From contig NZ_RQXT01000020.1 of the NCBI RefSeq assembly GCF_003863365.1, positions 1 to 64,000 of the forward strand: a DNA stretch of 64,000 nucleotides, read 5' to 3'. Positions within the stretch are counted from its first letter, which is position 1, and each line of letters begins with the position of its first letter. The stretch is from Mesorhizobium tamadayense (GTDB taxonomy: Bacteria > Pseudomonadota > Alphaproteobacteria > Rhizobiales > Rhizobiaceae). The position numbers and the translations under genes are program-made. Positions 17,733-26,457 of the stretch are shown in pieces. Below the pieces are notes generated by a model. It searched no databases, had not been told where the DNA came from, and saw nothing but the letters and a program-made list of their open reading frames with translations.

Positions 17733-18875
17733 ATGACAAGACTGCGCGGTCTCGCGTGGGATCATCGACGTTGCTGGGGTCCGCTGGATGCCAGCGTGGC
17801 GCCGTATTGCGCCGCCAATCCCGGCCTGGAAATCGAATGGGACCGCCGCAGCCTCTATGAATTCGGCGAGGGCGCGCTCGGCCCGGTGCTCGGCGCGTAC
17901 GATCTGATCGTGTTCGATCATCCCTTCATCGGCGACATCGCGCAGGACGAGCTGATGGTGCCGTTCGACGCCTATCTCTCGGCGAAGCAGATACGCTTCT
18001 TCGAGCAGGATTCGGTCGGTCCGTCCTGGCGGTCCTACAAGAAGAACGGGCGCCAATGGGCATTGCCGATCGATGCCGCCTGCCACGTCGCCTCGTATTG
18101 TCCGGACCTTCTGGAGCGCTACGGTCCGGTGCCGCGCTCGCATGAAGAGGCCGTCGCGCTCGGCCGGCTCGCGCGCAAGGACGGTAAGTGGCTGGGCCTT
18201 CCCTTCGTGCCGACGGACGCCATGTGCCTGCTTCTGACGCTCGGCCATCCGCAGGAGGACGGCGAGCAATTCATCGCGACGGAAATGGTCGTGCAGGCGA
18301 TCGCGCAATTGCGCGAGCTTGCGGCGCTTTCGCATCCCAACTCGTCCAAATGGAATCCGATCCGCTGCTACGACCACATGGTCGCGCATGACGACGTGGT
18401 CTACGTGCCGTTCGCCTTCGGCTATGTGAATTACGCCTCGAAAACCGACGGGCCGTATCTTCGCTTTGCCGACGTGCCGACCGCGCGATCGGGCGGCGCC
18501 TTGCTCGGCGGTGCCGGCATCGGCGTCAGCGCCGGGTCGAAGCACAAGCGGGAGGCGATCGACTACGCGCTGTTCCTGTGCTCGCCCGAATACCAGCGCG
18601 GTGACTATGTGAGATCGGGCGGCCAGCCAGGATCGCTGGCGGCCTGGAAGGACGCCGAGGTCAATCGTTTCTCCGGCGATTTCTTCTCCTCGACGCTGCG
18701 CACGATCGGTTCGTCCTATCTGCGCCCGACGCATCCGGGCTTCATCGCCTTCTTCCGCGAATGCGCGCCGCGTGCGGCCGCTGCCATCGCCGGCGACATC
18801 GCGGCCGCCGAGCTGGCCGAGCACGTGAACCGCCTCTACCGCCAAACCAGGCAACCGGAACGGAGCGTCGCGTGA
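17733..18875 (+). CDS. Leaderless solute-binding-like protein (family 1 SBP fold)
   Basis: A 380-residue protein with the fold signatures of carbohydrate-binding SBPs (family 1, MalE-like): YDLIVFDHPFIGDIA, NGRQWALPIDAACHVASY, GGAGIGVSAGSKHKREAIDYALFLCSPEYQRG. It has no signal peptide or lipobox: the chain starts TRLRGLAWDHRRCWGPL and goes straight into the first domain. It should therefore stay in the cytoplasm. It heads the operon and is not next to a matching permease; the operon's real ABC importer uses a different (ribose-type) SBP. Its role is unknown; ligand sensing or an enzymatic or chaperone role is possible. The start is taken as ATG 17733 behind GGGAGG, with a TTG at 17724 as alternative. 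Confidence 0.7.
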   Translation: MTRLRGLAWDHRRCWGPLDASVAPYCAANPGLEIEWDRRSLYEFGEGALGPVLGAYDLIVFDHPFIGDIAQDELMVPFDAYLSAKQIRFFEQDSVGPSWRSYKKNGRQWALPIDAACHVASYCPDLLERYGPVPRSHEEAVALGRLARKDGKWLGLPFVPTDAMCLLLTLGHPQEDGEQFIATEMVVQAIAQLRELAALSHPNSSKWNPIRCYDHMVAHDDVVYVPFAFGYVNYASKTDGPYLRFADVPTARSGGALLGGAGIGVSAGSKHKREAIDYALFLCSPEYQRGDYVRSGGQPGSLAAWKDAEVNRFSGDFFSSTLRTIGSSYLRPTHPGFIAFFRECAPRAAAAIAGDIAAAELAEHVNRLYRQTRQPERSVA

Positions 18876-19726
18876 TGGCTGCCGGCATTGCCGAAATGCT
18901 CGACGAAGGCGAAGGCGGCCGCAACGGCTATCGCGTGCCGGCTGTGGAGAAGGCGCTCGACGTCCTGGAGTTCATGGCCTCAAGCGCCGAAGCGCTGACG
19001 CAGACCGAGATCGCGACCGGCCTCGGCCGCTCCATCCACGAAATCTACCGTATCCTGCTTCTCCTGGAGAAGCGGGGCTACATCTTCCGCACGCAATCGG
19101 ACCGCTTCCGGCTGTCGCTGAAGCTGTTCGAACTGGCGCATATGCATCCGCCGGTAAAGCGGCTTGTCGAATGCGCACTGCCGGTGATGCGCGAATTGAC
19201 CGCCAATGCCGATCAAAGCTGTCATCTGGTGGTGCGCGAGGGACAGAACGCGCTGGTGGTGCTGCAGATCGATTCGCCGCTGCCGATGCGCTATTCGGTT
19301 GCGCTGGGATCGCATTTCCCGATCCTAGAAACCAGCTCCGGCGCGGTGCTGCTTGCCCATTCGAACAGGGCCGAGCGCGACCGCATCGTCGAGCGCATCG
19401 TGGCCGCCGGCGAAGGCCAGGGAACGCGTGAGGAAATCGAGGCGCGGCTGAACGAGGTGGCGCGGCTCGGCTACGAGATGCGCGCCTCACTGGCTGTCGA
19501 GGCCTGCACCAACATCTCCATGCCGGTGCGCGATCATACCGGCGCCGTCATCGCCGCGCTCACGGTGCCGCTGCTGCCGCAGAAGGCGGCGCGATTCGAC
19601 CGCGAAACCGTCTTCCAACGGACCCGGGCCGCCGCCGAGAAGATATCGGCCGCACTCGGCTGGGGCGAATCCAACAACGCGTTGCATGCCAACCCGGAAC
19701 GGCGGGACTACCCGTTCAGCGACTGA
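18875..19726 (+). CDS. IclR-family transcriptional regulator
   Basis: A 283-residue regulator. The winged helix-turn-helix is at about residues 20-80 (VPAVEKALDVLEFMASS, LTQTEIATGLGRSIHEIYRILLLLEKRGYI in consecutive helices). The IclR effector domain follows (PVMRELTANADQSCHLVVREG, SGAVLLAHSN, EACTNISMPVRDHTGAVIAALTVP). IclR proteins respond to small acids or sugar derivatives and often control catabolic operons they sit in. The ATG at 18875 shares a base with the TGA of the preceding gene; a GTG at 18872 is possible. Its position inside the operon suggests it senses the pathway's substrate or an intermediate. Confidence 0.92.
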   Translation: MAAGIAEMLDEGEGGRNGYRVPAVEKALDVLEFMASSAEALTQTEIATGLGRSIHEIYRILLLLEKRGYIFRTQSDRFRLSLKLFELAHMHPPVKRLVECALPVMRELTANADQSCHLVVREGQNALVVLQIDSPLPMRYSVALGSHFPILETSSGAVLLAHSNRAERDRIVERIVAAGEGQGTREEIEARLNEVARLGYEMRASLAVEACTNISMPVRDHTGAVIAALTVPLLPQKAARFDRETVFQRTRAAAEKISAALGWGESNNALHANPERRDYPFSD

Positions 19727-19754
19727 CAAAAAGCAATAAACCTGGGAGAAGAAA

Positions 19755-20786
19755 ATGCACTGGTCCAAGTCAATCCTTTTTGCATCCGCGGCCGTGTTGG
19801 CCATGGGCGCTGCTGCCGCGCATGCCGAGAACATGCCGAAGCGCATCGGCTACGTCACTAACTACGCCACCCATGAGTGGTACCAGAACGTCATCAAGGG
19901 CATGAAGGCCCACGGCAAGGACCTCGGCATCGAGGTCGAGGTACAGGACGCCAATCTCGACATAGCCAAGCAGGTCGCAGCCGCTGAGGACTTTATCGCC
20001 AAGGGCGTTGACGTGCTGATCCTCACCCCGGTGAATGAAGAAGGCGTGGTCCCGCTGCTGCGTCAAGCCAAAGCCGCCAACATCCCGGTGGTGCTTGAGG
20101 GCAACCCCGTCAAGGGCATGACCACGATGGTTGCCATATGCGACTATGACACCGGCTATTTCTCCGGCGTCGAGGCCGGCAAATACGCCAAGGAAAAACT
20201 CGGCGGCGCCGCCAAGGTGATGAATGTCGGGCTGCCGTTGCTGTCGGCAACTGTGCTGCGCTCGCAAGGTTTCATGGACGGGCTGAAGACCATCATCCCC
20301 GACGCGGTGATGGTTCATGACCTCGACGGCGGCGGCAATCCGGACCGCGCGCTCGAAGTGTCTTCGGCTGCACTCGCCAAAAACGCCGACATCAACATCA
20401 TCTACGGCATCAACGATTCCTCATCGCTGGGCGGCCTGCAGGCCTGGAAAGCGGCCGGCAAATCACAGGATGGCCTGTTGACGGTCGGCACCGGCGGCGA
20501 AGGGCTCGCCTTTATCAACGCGATGCAGAACGAGCCTTCCTACCGTATCGAGGCCGCTATGTTCCCGGAAAAGGAAGGCTTCACAACCATCGACGCGGCG
20601 GTCAAGCTCTTCAACAACGAGCAAGTGCCGGAGCACATCGTCAGCCCGACCGCGCCGATGACGGGCGAGGACTGGAAGAAGTACTATGATTACGACGGCA
20701 CCGCGCGCACCATCAAATGGGACGCCGTCAATGCGCTGCAGCCGCCGGCAAAGTGCATGAAAACCTCGGCCGACCTGAAGAAGTAG
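19755..20786 (+). CDS. Ribose-type (cluster B) sugar-binding protein of ABC importer
   Basis: A 343-residue periplasmic binding protein with a Sec signal peptide (SILFASAAVLAMGAAAAHA, cleavage after residue 24 or so). The mature part has the RbsB/peripla_BP_4 pattern: KRIGYVTNYATHEWYQNVIKGM, AEDFIAKGVDVLILTPVNEEG, IPVVLEG, GYFSGVEAG and IIYGINDSSSLGG. It would capture a monosaccharide or polyol in the periplasm for the permeases encoded at 20899 and 23447 and the ATPase at 21872. GGGAGAAG precedes the ATG. A hairpin follows the gene and probably raises its level over the downstream genes. Confidence 0.93.
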   Translation: MHWSKSILFASAAVLAMGAAAAHAENMPKRIGYVTNYATHEWYQNVIKGMKAHGKDLGIEVEVQDANLDIAKQVAAAEDFIAKGVDVLILTPVNEEGVVPLLRQAKAANIPVVLEGNPVKGMTTMVAICDYDTGYFSGVEAGKYAKEKLGGAAKVMNVGLPLLSATVLRSQGFMDGLKTIIPDAVMVHDLDGGGNPDRALEVSSAALAKNADINIIYGINDSSSLGGLQAWKAAGKSQDGLLTVGTGGEGLAFINAMQNEPSYRIEAAMFPEKEGFTTIDAAVKLFNNEQVPEHIVSPTAPMTGEDWKKYYDYDGTARTIKWDAVNALQPPAKCMKTSADLKK

Positions 20787-20798
20787 GCTGATCGAGAT

Positions 20799-20825
20799 GG
20801 CCCTTCCCACGTCGCGGGAAGGGCC
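20799..20825 (+). terminator. Hairpin after the SBP gene (attenuator/mRNA stabiliser)
   Basis: A perfect 10-bp stem, GGCCCTTCCC (20799-20808) and GGGAAGGGCC (20816-20825), with a 7-base loop, begins 13 bases after the SBP stop. There is no T-run after it, so it is more likely a 3'-end stabiliser or partial attenuator than a full terminator. Confidence 0.75.
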
Positions 20826-20898
20826 TACCGGCCAGATGCTGTCGGCCGCAAAGACACCGGCACCGGCGCATGGCCCTGAGCGACGGGAATGGACTGAG

Positions 20899-21882
20899 AT
20901 GAGCGAGCTTACACACGCCCCCGCGCAAAGGCGTTCGATCGGCGGCCAGCTTCTGGGCGGCAGCCAGCTCGTGCTGGGCGCCATCTTGGCGGTACTCTGC
21001 ATCGCCATCTCGATCGCGGCGCCGCAATTCTATTCGGAACCCAACATCATCGCCATCCTGCGCCAATGCGCGCTGGTGCTGATCGTGGCCTCCGGCATGA
21101 CCATGCTCATCATCACGGCGGAAGTCGACCTGTCGGTCGGCGCCTCGCTCGCCTTCGTCGGCTGCATCGGCATGGCGGTGCTCAACTCGACGCACAGCCT
21201 CACGCTCGGCATGCTGGCGGCGCTGGCCTTTGCCGGTGGGGTGGGCCTGTTCAACGGGCTGGTCGTCACCAGGCTCAGGGTGAACTCGCTGATCGCCACC
21301 ATCGGCACGATGATGATGCTGCAGGGCGGCGTCTATCTGTTCACGCGCGAGGCGGTGCAGAACCACAATCGGCTGGCGATCTTTACAGATCTCGGCGCCG
21401 GTTATGTCGGCGCGGTGCCGGTTCCCGTCATCCTGGCGGCACTGATCTTCGCGGTCGCCTATGTGACGCTGCGCTTCACCACGCTCGGCCGCTATCTCTA
21501 TGCGGTCGGCGCCAATGAAAAGGCGGTGCGCCTGTCCGGCCTGCGCTCCGAACGCCTCAAGCTGTTTGGCTTCGTGGTCACCGGCCTTTGCGTCGGCGTT
21601 GCCGGCATGATCCTGTCGTCGCTGATGAATGCAGGCCAGCCGACCGCCGGCCGCGGCTTCGAGCTGACAGTGATTGCCGCCGTCATCCTCGGCGGCACCA
21701 GCCTGCTCGGCGGCCGCGGCTCGCTGTTCGGCACATTGCTCGGCGTGCTGGTGCTGAAGGTGATCGACAACGGCATCATCATCCTCAGCTGGAACCAGGA
21801 TCTGCAGATGGTGGTGCCGGGCATCGTCATCATCCTGGCAACCTATCTCGACATCATCCGGAACAAAGCCAATGTCCGTTGA
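20899..21882 (+). CDS. ABC sugar permease (RbsC family), first copy
   Basis: A 327-residue integral membrane protein with 8-10 helices and the RbsC/BPD_transp_2 signatures: GMTMLIITAEVDLSVGASLAF (helix 3-4 region), VNSLIATIGTMMMLQGG, YAVGANEKAVRLSGL (the ATPase coupling loop, near residues 195-210) and ILGGTSLLGGRGS. It pairs with the second permease at 23447 to form a heterodimeric channel. I chose the ATG at 20899 (ACTGAG upstream is weak) because the 34 residues before it are polar and lie over the post-SBP hairpin region. It overlaps the ATPase gene by 11 bases. Confidence 0.92.
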   Translation: MSELTHAPAQRRSIGGQLLGGSQLVLGAILAVLCIAISIAAPQFYSEPNIIAILRQCALVLIVASGMTMLIITAEVDLSVGASLAFVGCIGMAVLNSTHSLTLGMLAALAFAGGVGLFNGLVVTRLRVNSLIATIGTMMMLQGGVYLFTREAVQNHNRLAIFTDLGAGYVGAVPVPVILAALIFAVAYVTLRFTTLGRYLYAVGANEKAVRLSGLRSERLKLFGFVVTGLCVGVAGMILSSLMNAGQPTAGRGFELTVIAAVILGGTSLLGGRGSLFGTLLGVLVLKVIDNGIIILSWNQDLQMVVPGIVIILATYLDIIRNKANVR

Positions 21883-23404
21883 TTTCCTTCATCCCGGCGA
21901 AGGCGCGGCCATCGATACGGATGTGCCGGCGCTGGAACTGCGCGGCATCGGCAAGCGCTTCCCGGGCGTCGTGGCGCTCGACAATGTCGACTTCACCCTG
22001 GAGCCCGGGAAGATCCACGCTCTGATGGGCGAGAACGGCGCCGGCAAGTCGACGCTGATCAAGATAATGGCAGGCGTCTACGGCAAGGATGCCGGCACCA
22101 TCCGCATGCGCGGACGCGAGGTCGACATCAAGTCGCCGCGCGACAGCCTCAAGGAAGGCATCAAGGTCGTGTTCCAGGAGATCGCGTTGATCTCCGAGTT
22201 CACCGTCGCCGAGAACATCTTCCTCGAAGGCTATCCGACCGGCAAAGCCGGCTCGATCGACTGGAAGAAGATCCGCGCCGATTCAGCCGCGCTGTTCAAC
22301 CGCATCGGCTTCGACGTCGATCCGGCGGCCCGCACCGGATCGCTGCCGGTCAGCCAGCAGCAGATGGTCGAGATCGCCCGCGCGCTCGCCCATGAGGCGC
22401 GCGTCGTGGTGATGGACGAACCGACGTCCTCGCTGACGCCGAACGAAGTCTCGCTGCTCTTCACCGTTATCCGCCGCGTCGCCGCTCTCGGTATCGCGGT
22501 GGTCTATGTCAGCCACAAGCTCGACGAGGTGTTCGAGATCGCCGACACGGTGACCGTGCTGCGCGATGGCCGCCACATCTCGACCAGGCCGATCGGCGAG
22601 CACACCAACGACACGCTGATCCAGGACATGATCGGCCGGCGCATCGACAATCTGTTTCCCCGCAAGCGCGGCGCGCCTGGCAGCAAGGTCGCGCTGTCCG
22701 TGGAGAATCTCAGCACGGCCAAGAAGCTGGACGAGGTTTCCTTCGAGGCACGCGCCGGCGAGGTCCTCGGCTTCTTCGGATTGATGGGCGCCGGCCGCAC
22801 CGAGCTCGCCAAGGCGATCGTCGGTTACGATCCGATCACTGCGGGCACGATCACGGTCGACGGTCAGCGTCTTGCGCCGCACGACACGCGCACCGGCGTC
22901 AAGCTCGGCATCGGCCTGCTCACCGAGGATCGCAAGAGCGAAGGCCTGATGGGCGAGCTGCCCGTCTACCAGAACGCCAGCCTGGCCTCGCTCGGCGCCT
23001 TCGCGCGCCTGGGGTTCGTCGATAAGGCGAAGGAAAACAGGGCCGTGCAGGACTATGTCGACCGCTTCCGCATCAAGACGCCCAGCCTGTTCCAGCAGGT
23101 GAAGAACCTGTCGGGCGGCAATCAGCAGAAGGTGCTGATCTCGCGCTGGCTGATGCGGGGGCTGAAGGTCATCGTCGTCGACGAGCCGACCCGCGGCATC
23201 GATGTCGGCGCCAAATCGGAAATCTTCGCGCTGATCGACCGGCTCGCCGGCGAAGGCCTCGCCGTCGTCATGATGACGTCGGAGATGCCGGAACTGCTCG
23301 GCCTTTCCGACCGGATCGCGGTGATGTGCGAGGGCCGCCTGACCGCGATCATGTCGCGCGAAGAAGCCACGCAGGAAAAGATCCTCAATGCGGCGATCGG
23401 ATAG
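21872..23404 (+). CDS. Double-domain sugar ABC ATPase (RbsA/MglA type)
   Basis: A 510-residue cytoplasmic ATPase with two nucleotide-binding domains. Domain 1 has Walker A GENGAGKST (near residue 52), signature-like VSQQQMVEIARAL and Walker B VVMDEPTSSL. Domain 2 has a Walker A relic GLMGAGRTE, a canonical signature LSGGNQQKVLISRWL and Walker B VIVVDEPTRGIDVG. A degenerate second Walker A is normal for this family. It powers the importer formed with the flanking permeases and overlaps the first permease gene by 11 bases, which fits coupled translation. Confidence 0.95.
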   Translation: MSVDFLHPGEGAAIDTDVPALELRGIGKRFPGVVALDNVDFTLEPGKIHALMGENGAGKSTLIKIMAGVYGKDAGTIRMRGREVDIKSPRDSLKEGIKVVFQEIALISEFTVAENIFLEGYPTGKAGSIDWKKIRADSAALFNRIGFDVDPAARTGSLPVSQQQMVEIARALAHEARVVVMDEPTSSLTPNEVSLLFTVIRRVAALGIAVVYVSHKLDEVFEIADTVTVLRDGRHISTRPIGEHTNDTLIQDMIGRRIDNLFPRKRGAPGSKVALSVENLSTAKKLDEVSFEARAGEVLGFFGLMGAGRTELAKAIVGYDPITAGTITVDGQRLAPHDTRTGVKLGIGLLTEDRKSEGLMGELPVYQNASLASLGAFARLGFVDKAKENRAVQDYVDRFRIKTPSLFQQVKNLSGGNQQKVLISRWLMRGLKVIVVDEPTRGIDVGAKSEIFALIDRLAGEGLAVVMMTSEMPELLGLSDRIAVMCEGRLTAIMSREEATQEKILNAAIG

Positions 23405-23446
23405 AGCCATGGCGCGTCGTGATCGGCCTCTGGAAAGGAGCAAGCG

Positions 23447-24442
23447 ATGAGCCTTGCAAGCACGGCTTCCGCAAAGGCCCAGCCGTCCATGCTGGCGCGG
23501 CTCTTTGCCAGGCAGGAACTGGCGCTGCTCGTCTGCCTCGTCCTGGTGCTGGTGTTCTTTTCCGCCACGGTCGAGAATTTCCTCTCCGTGCGCAACATGA
23601 CCAACGTGCTCGGGCAGGCCTCGCTCGCGCTCACCGCCGGCATTGGCTGCGCCATCGTCTTCATTTCCGGCGAGGTCGACATCTCGATCGGATCGTTGCT
23701 GGCGACCATCGCCCTGCCGTTGATCATCATCATGAACGACACCAACTCGCTGCTGCTCGGCGTCAGCGCCGCGCTGCTGTTCGGGCTGATCATCGGTGCC
23801 GTGAACGGCTATCTCACCGCCTATGCCGGCATCAACTCGCTGATCGTGACGCTTGGCACGATGTTCATCATGCGCGGCGGCGTCTATCTCTATACCGGCC
23901 AGCGCGCGATCTCGGACGATGCTGCCCTGGACAGCTTCATCGCGCTGTCCGATGGCCGCCTGTTCAACATCATCCCGTATTCGGCGGTCATTGCCATCGT
24001 CCTCCTCGCCGCCTTCGGCTACATGATGCAGCACCGGCCATTCGGGCGGCAGATCTATGCCGTCGGCGGCAACCAGGAAGTGGCGCGGCTGGCTGGCTAT
24101 GACGTGCGGCGCGTCAAGTTCATCTGCTTCATCATCAGCTCGCTGCTCGCAACGGTTGCCGGCATCATCCTGGCGGCGCGCGTCGGTTCGGCGCAGCATA
24201 CAGCAGGGCTCAATTTCGAGTTCCAGGTCGTCGCCGCGACCGTGCTCGGCGGGGTGAGCCTTGCCGGCGGCATCGGCAGCCTGACCGGCATGGCGCTCGG
24301 CGTCTTGATCCTGCAGTTCCTGTCCAACGGCCTGCGCGGGCTCGGGCTGCCGACCGAATGGCAGCTGGTCATCACCGGCATCATCATCATTGCCGCCGTG
24401 GCCGTGGACGAGGCGAAGCGCCGGCGCGCGAATGGAGGCTGA
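23447..24442 (+). CDS. ABC sugar permease (RbsC family), second copy
   Basis: A 331-residue membrane protein with the same signatures as the first permease: GIGCAIVFISGEVDISIGSLLA, NSLIVTLGTMFIMRGGVYLY, YAVGGNQEVARLAGYDV and LGGVSLAGGIGSL. The two permeases are clearly diverged, so the importer is a heterodimer rather than the RbsC homodimer. GGAAAGGAG lies just before the ATG at 23447. The next gene follows after one base. Confidence 0.93.
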   Translation: MSLASTASAKAQPSMLARLFARQELALLVCLVLVLVFFSATVENFLSVRNMTNVLGQASLALTAGIGCAIVFISGEVDISIGSLLATIALPLIIIMNDTNSLLLGVSAALLFGLIIGAVNGYLTAYAGINSLIVTLGTMFIMRGGVYLYTGQRAISDDAALDSFIALSDGRLFNIIPYSAVIAIVLLAAFGYMMQHRPFGRQIYAVGGNQEVARLAGYDVRRVKFICFIISSLLATVAGIILAARVGSAQHTAGLNFEFQVVAATVLGGVSLAGGIGSLTGMALGVLILQFLSNGLRGLGLPTEWQLVITGIIIIAAVAVDEAKRRRANGG

Positions 24443-24443
24443 C

Positions 24444-25229
24444 ATGGCTCGTCTTGAAGGAAAAACCGCCGTCGTCACCGGTGCCGCCGACGGCATCGGC
24501 CACGCGATCGCCGAGGCGATGGCGCGGGAAGGCGCGCATGTCTTCCTCGGCGACATCGCCGACAGTGCGGGCGAGGATTTCGCGGCAGCACTTCGTGCTT
24601 CCGGCCACCGTGCCGACTACGTCCATTGCGACGTCTCGCAGGAAGCCGATATCGCCGGCCTCATCGATGCCGCTGTCAAGAAGACCGGACACCTCGACGT
24701 CCTGGTCAACAACGCCGCCATCGCCATCGGCGGCATGCCGGTGCACGAGATGACCGACGAGCAATGGCACAGGCTGATCGCGGTCAACCTGACCAGCGTG
24801 TTCCGCGGCTGCAAATACGCGCTGCCGCACATGATCGCGCGGAAGTCGGGCTCGATCATCAACATGGCCTCGGCGCAGGGCCATATCGGGCTCGACGGCT
24901 GGACCGCCTATGCCGGCGCCAAGGGCGCGGTGATGGCGATGACGCGCCAGATGGCGGTCGAGTTCGGCCCAGTGAACATCCGCGTCAATTCGATCTCGCC
25001 GGGCACCATAAACACGCCGATGAACGACAGGCTGATCAAGGAGATCGGCGGCAACCTCGCCAAGGCCTGGGTCAAGATGCATCCGCTCGGCCGCATCGGC
25101 GAACCTTCCGAGGTGGCCGAGGCCGCCGTCTATCTCGCCTCGGATGCGGCAGGCTTCACCACCGGCACCGATCTGCGCGTCGACGGCGGGCTGACCGCAG
25201 CACCCCGCTACGTGCCTGAACTGCTTTGA
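24444..25229 (+). CDS. SDR-family dehydrogenase, probable sugar dehydrogenase
   Basis: A 261-residue classical SDR. TGAADGIGHAIAEAMA (residues 11-26) binds the cofactor, with Asp at the end of beta-2 (LGDIAD), which favours NAD. NNAA, MASAQ and YAGAK give the active-site Asn, Ser, Tyr and Lys. RVNSISPGTINTPM and the C-terminal GTDLRVDGGLTA match glucose/galactose-1-dehydrogenase-type SDRs. Together with the epimerase-like and lactonase genes of the operon, oxidation of an imported aldose to a lactone is the likely step. GGAGG lies nine bases before the ATG. Confidence 0.87.
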   Translation: MARLEGKTAVVTGAADGIGHAIAEAMAREGAHVFLGDIADSAGEDFAAALRASGHRADYVHCDVSQEADIAGLIDAAVKKTGHLDVLVNNAAIAIGGMPVHEMTDEQWHRLIAVNLTSVFRGCKYALPHMIARKSGSIINMASAQGHIGLDGWTAYAGAKGAVMAMTRQMAVEFGPVNIRVNSISPGTINTPMNDRLIKEIGGNLAKAWVKMHPLGRIGEPSEVAEAAVYLASDAAGFTTGTDLRVDGGLTAAPRYVPELL

Positions 25230-25249
25230 ACCACAGAACGAGACATGAA

Positions 25250-26455
25250 ATGAACAAGGCCCTCGAAGGCGTCCGCATCCTCGATTTCAGCCATCTGCTG
25301 CAGGGGCCGTTCGCCACGCAGCTGCTCGGCGACATGGGCGCCGATGTCATCAAAATCGAGCGCGCCGGCGTCGGCGACATGTTCCGCGGCATGACCTTCT
25401 TCGCCAAATGGGTGGGCGGCTCCGAGAGCCCGAACTTCCTCGCCTGGAACCGCAACAAGCGCTCGATCGCGCTCAACCTGAAGAGCCGCAAGGTGCATGC
25501 CATCATCATGGAGATGGCCAGGAGCGCCGACGTGGTGGTGCAGAATTTCCGCCCCGGGGTGCTGGCCAAGCTCGGCTACGGCTACGAGGATTTCAAGGCC
25601 GTCAACCCGCGCATCATCTACTGCTCGGGCTCGGGCTATGGCGAGGAAGGGCCTTACGTCGAGCGCCCCGGCCAGGACATGCTGATCCAGGGACTTGCCG
25701 GGCTGATCGCCAACACCGGCCGCGGCGACCAGGCTCCGGTTCCCGCGGGCGCCGGCCTCGCCGACCAGATCGGCGCCATGAACATGGTCTACGGCATCCT
25801 GTCGGCGCTCTATTATCGCGAGAAGACCGGCAAGGGCCAGAAGATCGAGGTCAACCTGCTGGCCGGCCTCCTGGCGCACCTCAACCAGGAATATGTCGCC
25901 GTGCTCAACCTCGGCGAGGATTTCGTGCGGCCGAATTCCGGCATCGGCCATCCCGGCATGCAGGCGCCGTTCGGCATCTACGAGACCAAGGACGGCGGCT
26001 ACGTGTCGATCGCCATGAGCCCGTTCAAGACGCTTTGCGAGGTGCTGGGGGCGCCGCAGCTTGCCGTCTATGACGACCTCAAGACGCTATTCGACAAGCG
26101 CGACGAGGTCTTCGACAAGGTCAATGCCGAGACGAAGAAATTCGCTACGCAGGATCTGCTGGCGCGGCTGCTCAAGGCCGACATCTGGTGCGCCGAGGTG
26201 AAGGATATCCGCCGCGCGGCGGAAGACCCGCAGGTCACGCATATGGGCATGATCACCAGCTACGATCACCCACGCGGCGGCAAGGTGCGGGTGGTGGCGC
26301 CCGCCGTCAAGATGAGCGAGACGCCCGCGACCATCGAGCGGCCGGCCCCCCTGGTCGGCCAGCACGGCCGCGAGATCCTGGCCGAGTTCGGCCTCTCCAG
26401 GGAGGAGATCGCAGCACTCGAGGCCTCCGGCGACATGACCGTGGACGCGGCCTGA
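25250..26455 (+). CDS. CaiB/BaiF (class III) CoA-transferase
   Basis: A 401-residue class III CoA-transferase, which moves CoA between carboxylic acids through an aspartyl-CoA thioester. Family features are LEGVRILDFSHLLQGPFATQLLGDMGADVIKIE (N-terminus, in pieces), NRNKRSIALNLKS, VVVQNFRPGVLAKLG and SGSGYGEEGPY. The catalytic Asp is D172 in GLADQIGAMN, and is intact. In an ABC-sugar operon the acceptor should be a sugar acid or a chain-cleavage product; the substrate cannot be read from sequence. It starts 21 bases after the SDR and leads into the hydratase gene three bases later. Confidence 0.92.
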   Translation: MNKALEGVRILDFSHLLQGPFATQLLGDMGADVIKIERAGVGDMFRGMTFFAKWVGGSESPNFLAWNRNKRSIALNLKSRKVHAIIMEMARSADVVVQNFRPGVLAKLGYGYEDFKAVNPRIIYCSGSGYGEEGPYVERPGQDMLIQGLAGLIANTGRGDQAPVPAGAGLADQIGAMNMVYGILSALYYREKTGKGQKIEVNLLAGLLAHLNQEYVAVLNLGEDFVRPNSGIGHPGMQAPFGIYETKDGGYVSIAMSPFKTLCEVLGAPQLAVYDDLKTLFDKRDEVFDKVNAETKKFATQDLLARLLKADIWCAEVKDIRRAAEDPQVTHMGMITSYDHPRGGKVRVVAPAVKMSETPATIERPAPLVGQHGREILAEFGLSREEIAALEASGDMTVDAA

Positions 26456-26457
26456 CG

